A DNA stretch of 64,000 nt, from NCBI RefSeq assembly GCF_001449115.1, contig NZ_LAIJ01000012.1:548947-612946 (forward strand), given 5' to 3'. This document shows positions 61,171-64,000 of the stretch, piece by piece. The DNA comes from Occallatibacter gabretensis (GTDB lineage Bacteria > Acidobacteriota > Terriglobia > Terriglobales > Acidobacteriaceae). A model generated the notes under the pieces. It saw only the letters and a list, made by a program, of their open reading frames with translations, searched no databases and was not told the origin of the DNA. Position 1 is the first letter of the stretch. The number at the start of each line of letters is the position of its first letter. The translations under genes and the position numbers were made by a program.

Positions 61171-61962
61171 ATGGTGAATAGTGTCGAGGAAACGGGCCTT
61201 GAGGTTGTCGATCTGAGGATCGACAGCGCTTTTGCGGCCCGAAATCTTCACACGCGCGACATCGGAATGCAGATGACCGGCCTGCAAAGGTTGTCTCGGG
61301 CGATGGTCGAAAATCCGGACACCATCCTGCAGGAATTAGTGAAGACCGCCGTTGATCTGTGTGGTGCGGACAGCGCGGGCATCAGCATTGAAACCGATAA
61401 CGGGAACGATCAGGAGTTTTATCACTGGATTGCCACGGCAGGCGCTTATTCCGGATTCCTGAATGCGATTCTTCCGCGCGAACCGAGTGCGTGCGGTTTG
61501 TGCCTGGAGCGCGGACACGCGCAGCATTTCACGGTGACCAAAAAATTCTTCGATATCCTTGGCGTGGAAGCTCCGCTGGTTACAGACGGCATCCTGCTTC
61601 CATGGAAGACTGAGGATACGCGCGGCACCATCTTTGTGATGGCGCATGGCCGCACGGAGGCCTTTGATGACAATGATGCGCGACTGATGACCATGCTTGC
61701 TGATTTTGCGGCGATGGGCTATCGCCAGCAAAAACAGCAGGCGCAGCTTATTGTTCAGGCGAGAGCCGCAGCAGCCGCGCAAATGGCAAATCATCTGGCC
61801 CACGAGATCAACAATCCATTGCAGAGCATGACCAATGCCGCATTTCTTGTGGCGCGGGGCGATCCGGGCTCCAACCCGAAGGCCCTGGGACAAGCGTTGT
61901 CGAATGATATTGAACGGTTGTCAGGGATCGTGCGAGAGCTTTTGTCGCTTCCGCTTGAATGA
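61171..61962 (+). CDS. GAF protein with H-box but no kinase ATPase
   Basis: 263 residues. A GAF sensor domain (about 35-185: LQELVKTAVDLCGADSAGISIE, EPSACGLCLERGHAQHFT, LPWKTEDTRGTIFVMAHG) is followed by a HisKA-like helix with the H-box LAHEINNPLQSMTNAAFLV. The protein ends at the second dimerisation helix (IERLSGIVRELLSLPLE), so the HATPase_c domain (N, G1, F, G2 boxes) is missing. It may be a truncated kinase or a phosphotransfer/sensor subunit phosphorylated by another kinase. Confidence 0.8.
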   Translation: MVNSVEETGLEVVDLRIDSAFAARNLHTRDIGMQMTGLQRLSRAMVENPDTILQELVKTAVDLCGADSAGISIETDNGNDQEFYHWIATAGAYSGFLNAILPREPSACGLCLERGHAQHFTVTKKFFDILGVEAPLVTDGILLPWKTEDTRGTIFVMAHGRTEAFDDNDARLMTMLADFAAMGYRQQKQQAQLIVQARAAAAAQMANHLAHEINNPLQSMTNAAFLVARGDPGSNPKALGQALSNDIERLSGIVRELLSLPLE

Positions 61963-62043
61963 GTGGCTGGATCAAGGGCGCAGAGCGCCGCCGAATTTTT
62001 TCAGGGCTTGAGCCCACGCGGGTTTGCGCGTAGGCTGATGGTT

Positions 62044-62286
62044 ATGGAAGTGCAGCTCACTCCCGAGACGCAAGCGAAGCTAACCGCTCTTGCTACACAG
62101 AGCGGACGCAGGACTGACGAGCTTGTTGAGGACGCAATGGCCGGATACCTCGATGAAGTAGCCCAGGTGCGCGTTATTCTCGATGGCCGTTATGACAACC
62201 TGAAAAGCGGCAATGTGAAGCCTATTTCCGGCGACGACGTCGAGGCCTATTTCCGACGAAAGAGCGCCGGCCGACGCGCTGAATGA
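62044..62286 (+). CDS. RHH/ParD-like antitoxin 1
   Basis: 80 residues starting MEVQLTPETQAKLTALATQS. The beta-strand then helices pattern (TPETQAKLTALATQSGRRTDELVEDAMAGYL) is that of ribbon-helix-helix antitoxins; the C-terminal half should wrap the toxin. It overlaps the toxin start by 4 bp (ATGA), so the two are co-translated. It probably represses the operon. Confidence 0.85.
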   Translation: MEVQLTPETQAKLTALATQSGRRTDELVEDAMAGYLDEVAQVRVILDGRYDNLKSGNVKPISGDDVEAYFRRKSAGRRAE

Positions 62287-62594
62287 AGGGTTACGATTTT
62301 CACCCGGAAGCCCTGGCCGACCTTGACGAGATTTGGGAATACATCGCACTCGATAATCTCGACGCTGCCGATCGGATGATTGCCGAAATTCTGGCCGCTG
62401 TTCGGAACCTGGTTTCGTTTCCAGGCGTGGGCCACAGACGCCCGGACCTCACTTCCCGCCCCTTGCGCTTCATCGTGGTACGTGAATACCTGATTGCGTA
62501 TGCGCCCGACGAAATGCCGTTGTGGGTTGTCGCCGTTATTCATGGCCGCCGCAATCCGCGCGTGATGGCCTCTATTCTCAGAGGCCGGGAGTAG
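62283..62594 (+). CDS. RelE/ParE-family toxin 1
   Basis: 103 residues: YDFHPEALADLDEIWEYIALDNLDAADRMIAEILAAVRNLVSFPGVGHRRPDL, then RFIVVREYLIAYAP and VVAVIHGRRNPRVM. This is the RelE/ParE fold; the layout with a ParD-like antitoxin suggests ParE (gyrase poison), although RNase activity cannot be excluded. The gene is intact, unlike the second pair. Confidence 0.88.
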   Translation: MKGYDFHPEALADLDEIWEYIALDNLDAADRMIAEILAAVRNLVSFPGVGHRRPDLTSRPLRFIVVREYLIAYAPDEMPLWVVAVIHGRRNPRVMASILRGRE

Positions 62595-62697
62595 TCCCAC
62601 AAAGGGTAGGTTTCGGGACCGTTTGCAGAGCTGCTGAGTGCGAAAGCTTGCGTTTCGCGTGTTGCCTCTCTCCCGTTTTTCACGTAACTTGAAGGGC

Positions 62698-62922
62698 ATG
62701 GAAGTACATTTCTCGCCCGACGTTGAAACACAACTCCAGCAAGTAGCTTCTGCCAATGGCAAGGATGCCGAACAACTGGTTAAGGATACTGTTGCCCGGA
62801 TGCTCGAGAATCAGGCGCGCTTCATCGCAGGAGTGCAGAGAGGCATTGAGCAAGCCGACCGTGGCGAGTTTGTAGAACACAAAGACGTGCTTAACCGCAT
62901 CGAGAGGCTGCTTCACTCGTGA
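62698..62922 (+). CDS. RHH/ParD-like antitoxin 2
   Basis: 74 residues starting MEVHFSPDVETQLQQVASAN after GAAGGGC; the longer frame from GTG at 62638 is unlikely. Similar at its N-terminus to antitoxin 1 (MEVxxxPxxxxxL), so the two are distant relatives. It overlaps the second toxin by 4 bp. Confidence 0.82.
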   Translation: MEVHFSPDVETQLQQVASANGKDAEQLVKDTVARMLENQARFIAGVQRGIEQADRGEFVEHKDVLNRIERLLHS

Positions 62923-63189
62923 GACAGATTCGGTGGACAACCGAAGCATTTGACCAACTTGAAGCCGCTATTCAGCACATCCAGCAAGACAATCCCGCCG
63001 CTGCCCGAAATCTAGCTCAAACGGTTATTGATCGCACTGAACAACTGGCGACCTTCCCCGGCCTTGGCCGCCCCGGAGAGGTGCAGGGGACGCGCGAACT
63101 TGTCAGCCCTCCTTGTGGTTGTGTACCGTTCCACTGAAGAAGTTGTTGAAATCCTGCATATCTGGCATGGAGCGCAAGACTGGCGTTGA
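62919..63189 (+). pseudogene. ParE-family toxin 2, frameshifted
   Basis: A GTG start reads MRQIRWTTEAFDQLEAAIQH and continues as a ParE-like protein to GTRELV, then runs into a stop at 63137. One base later, the other frame reads SALLVVVYRSTEEVVEILHI and ends HGAQDWR at 63189, the expected ParE C-terminus. So a single-base change near 63100-63105 breaks the gene. The remaining 72-residue product lacks the final strands and is probably inactive. Confidence 0.82.
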
Positions 63190-63268
63190 TGTCTCGCAAA
63201 AGGTGAGTTTTGGGACAATTCGCGATGCTGCCGCCTCGTACGAACCAGGAGACGTGGTGCTGCCAAAA

Positions 63269-63294
63269 CCCAGGTCTCAAAAGCGAGACCTGGG
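63269..63294. repeat. Palindromic repeat, CCCAGGTCTC type
   Basis: CCCAGGTCTC and GAGACCTGGG form a 10-bp hairpin with a GGCACCC tail, related to the repeat at 3609-3631. Confidence 0.65.
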
Positions 63295-63375
63295 GCACCC
63301 TTACATTGATTGTTCAGACCTGCGCTATCCGCCGAAGGATTTCCCGTCTCGAATAGGGTACGTTACGCTAATGTC

Positions 63376-63723
63376 CTAAGACTGCGGTCTGTACATCGAG
63401 ATAATTTCAATTTTCCCTATAATTTTGCTATTGAATTCCTCCAGCCGCTCCGCCGGAATCCAATATTCTAGGGCAGTTGAGGAGCCAACCTTCTGAATCT
63501 CAAAGCCTGTCAAATATTCGGGCTGGACTGCGAAGCAAAGCACGTAACCCACATAGCCAGATGCTTCATCTTTGGTGTTCCACTCTCGCGCAATAAAGCT
63601 GGCGTACTCCTCATTCAGGACAGGATAGAAAATGGGTTGTCCCTCCAGACGAGGGGGAAACTCCTTGAAGTCAGCATCTGCGATCAGATCCAGTTCCTTT
63701 TGGCCGACCGGACGGTACAACAT
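63376..63723 (-). CDS. Crystallin J1/ADP-ribosylation-annotated small protein
   Basis: 115 residues starting MLYRPVGQKELDLIADADFK after AAGGGACA; an ATG at 63741 is possible but has no site. FPPRLEGQPIFYPVLNEEYASFIAREWNTKDEASGYVGYV and WIPAERLEEFNSKIIGKIEI match a widespread small family often annotated as ADP-ribosylation/crystallin J1, with no demonstrated function. Confidence 0.75.
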   Translation of the reverse strand: MLYRPVGQKELDLIADADFKEFPPRLEGQPIFYPVLNEEYASFIAREWNTKDEASGYVGYVLCFAVQPEYLTGFEIQKVGSSTALEYWIPAERLEEFNSKIIGKIEIISMYRPQS

Positions 63724-63741
63724 TGTCCCTTCGCTTTTCAT

Positions 63742-64000
63742 ATTTGAATTTTAACTTTAGCGATAAGGAGCCTCTATTGCGGGCCATCCGTAAGACTTTT
63801 GTGGCTCCCCCTTGGATGAGTATCTGGTTCATCGCGCAGGTATTGGCGAAGGGAATTGCGCACTTACAGATATGCAGTGCTTAAAAGCGTTGGCCTACAG
63901 CCAGCAGCCGCAACTTTAAAATAGCGAGCTTGTTGTCAATGATTAACTTCTGGGAGACGCTAGGCGTGAAACGCTCCAGTAGATGTGAGACATTATCGAA
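63742..64000. other. Intergenic right end
   Basis: About 260 bp with no start-led frame of note on either strand and no clear hairpin. It likely carries the promoter of the 63376-63723 gene. Confidence 0.5.

Noticed and set aside
63113..63379. 88-codon rightward ORF
   Set aside because: It overlaps the frameshifted ParE toxin end and the palindromic repeat; the alternate ParE frame explains the conserved protein sequence here.

Overview
The window reads as the chromosome of an Acidobacteriota bacterium, probably a Terriglobia (Acidobacteriaceae) member. This is inferred from the gene families: ADOP-type MacB/FtsX permeases, a very large carboxypeptidase-regulatory/TonB-like receptor, GC-rich third codon positions, and short palindromic intergenic repeats. 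No 16S gene is present, so genus is not claimed.

Layout. 1-279 is the end of a class II photolyase, followed by tRNA-Leu(UAG) at 316-400. The last 56 bp of that tRNA recur exactly at 20473-20528. They bracket a ~20.1 kb integrative element whose tyrosine integrase and excisionase sit beside the right junction. From left to right the element carries: (a) a leftward RHS polymorphic-toxin locus, made of an RHS core split by a frameshift, a BECR-type RNase-like tip with a cytosolic immunity candidate, and two displaced CHAP/NlpC-like tips each followed by an exported or membrane-anchored immunity candidate; (b) a dnaE2 tail fragment; (c) a two-gene membrane protein/partner cassette of unknown function; (d) a small leftward regulatory operon behind five 10-bp phased repeats; (e) a CGNR-like zinc-finger gene, an HNH-AP2 endonuclease and a solitary tape-measure-like protein with an early frameshift; (f) a prim-pol/RepA-type replication protein, a large nested inverted repeat, xis and int. 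No capsid, portal, terminase or conjugation genes are visible.

20529-43369 is host chromosome: DUF3467, a GT39-like membrane glycosyltransferase, a TPR lipoprotein-like protein, a long NfeD protease, an Oar/TonB-type receptor, an ADOP permease, an ECF sigma/anti-sigma/HEAT/HEAT operon, AraC, a glyoxalase, a PadR-ADOP pair, a slipin and a SPOR protein. 43374-51503 is a leftward run with murein-recycling genes (dapF-ldcA-mpl), plsC, mgtC, a GT39-like protein, a PfkB kinase and mtnP. 52138-54552 is a GH44-type lipoprotein.

54749-59275 is a leftward sulfur-assimilation operon: sulfite reductase, siroheme synthase, a 38-aa membrane microprotein and a YeiH-type exporter. Its leader encodes a 20-residue peptide with five cysteines, followed by an intrinsic terminator just before the sulfite reductase RBS. 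This is the architecture of cysteine-responsive transcription attenuation and is, with the RHS tip array, the most interesting signal in the window.

The right end holds an FAD monooxygenase-like protein, a GAF protein with a histidine-kinase H-box but no ATPase domain, and two adjacent RHH/ParE toxin-antitoxin pairs, the second with a frameshifted toxin.
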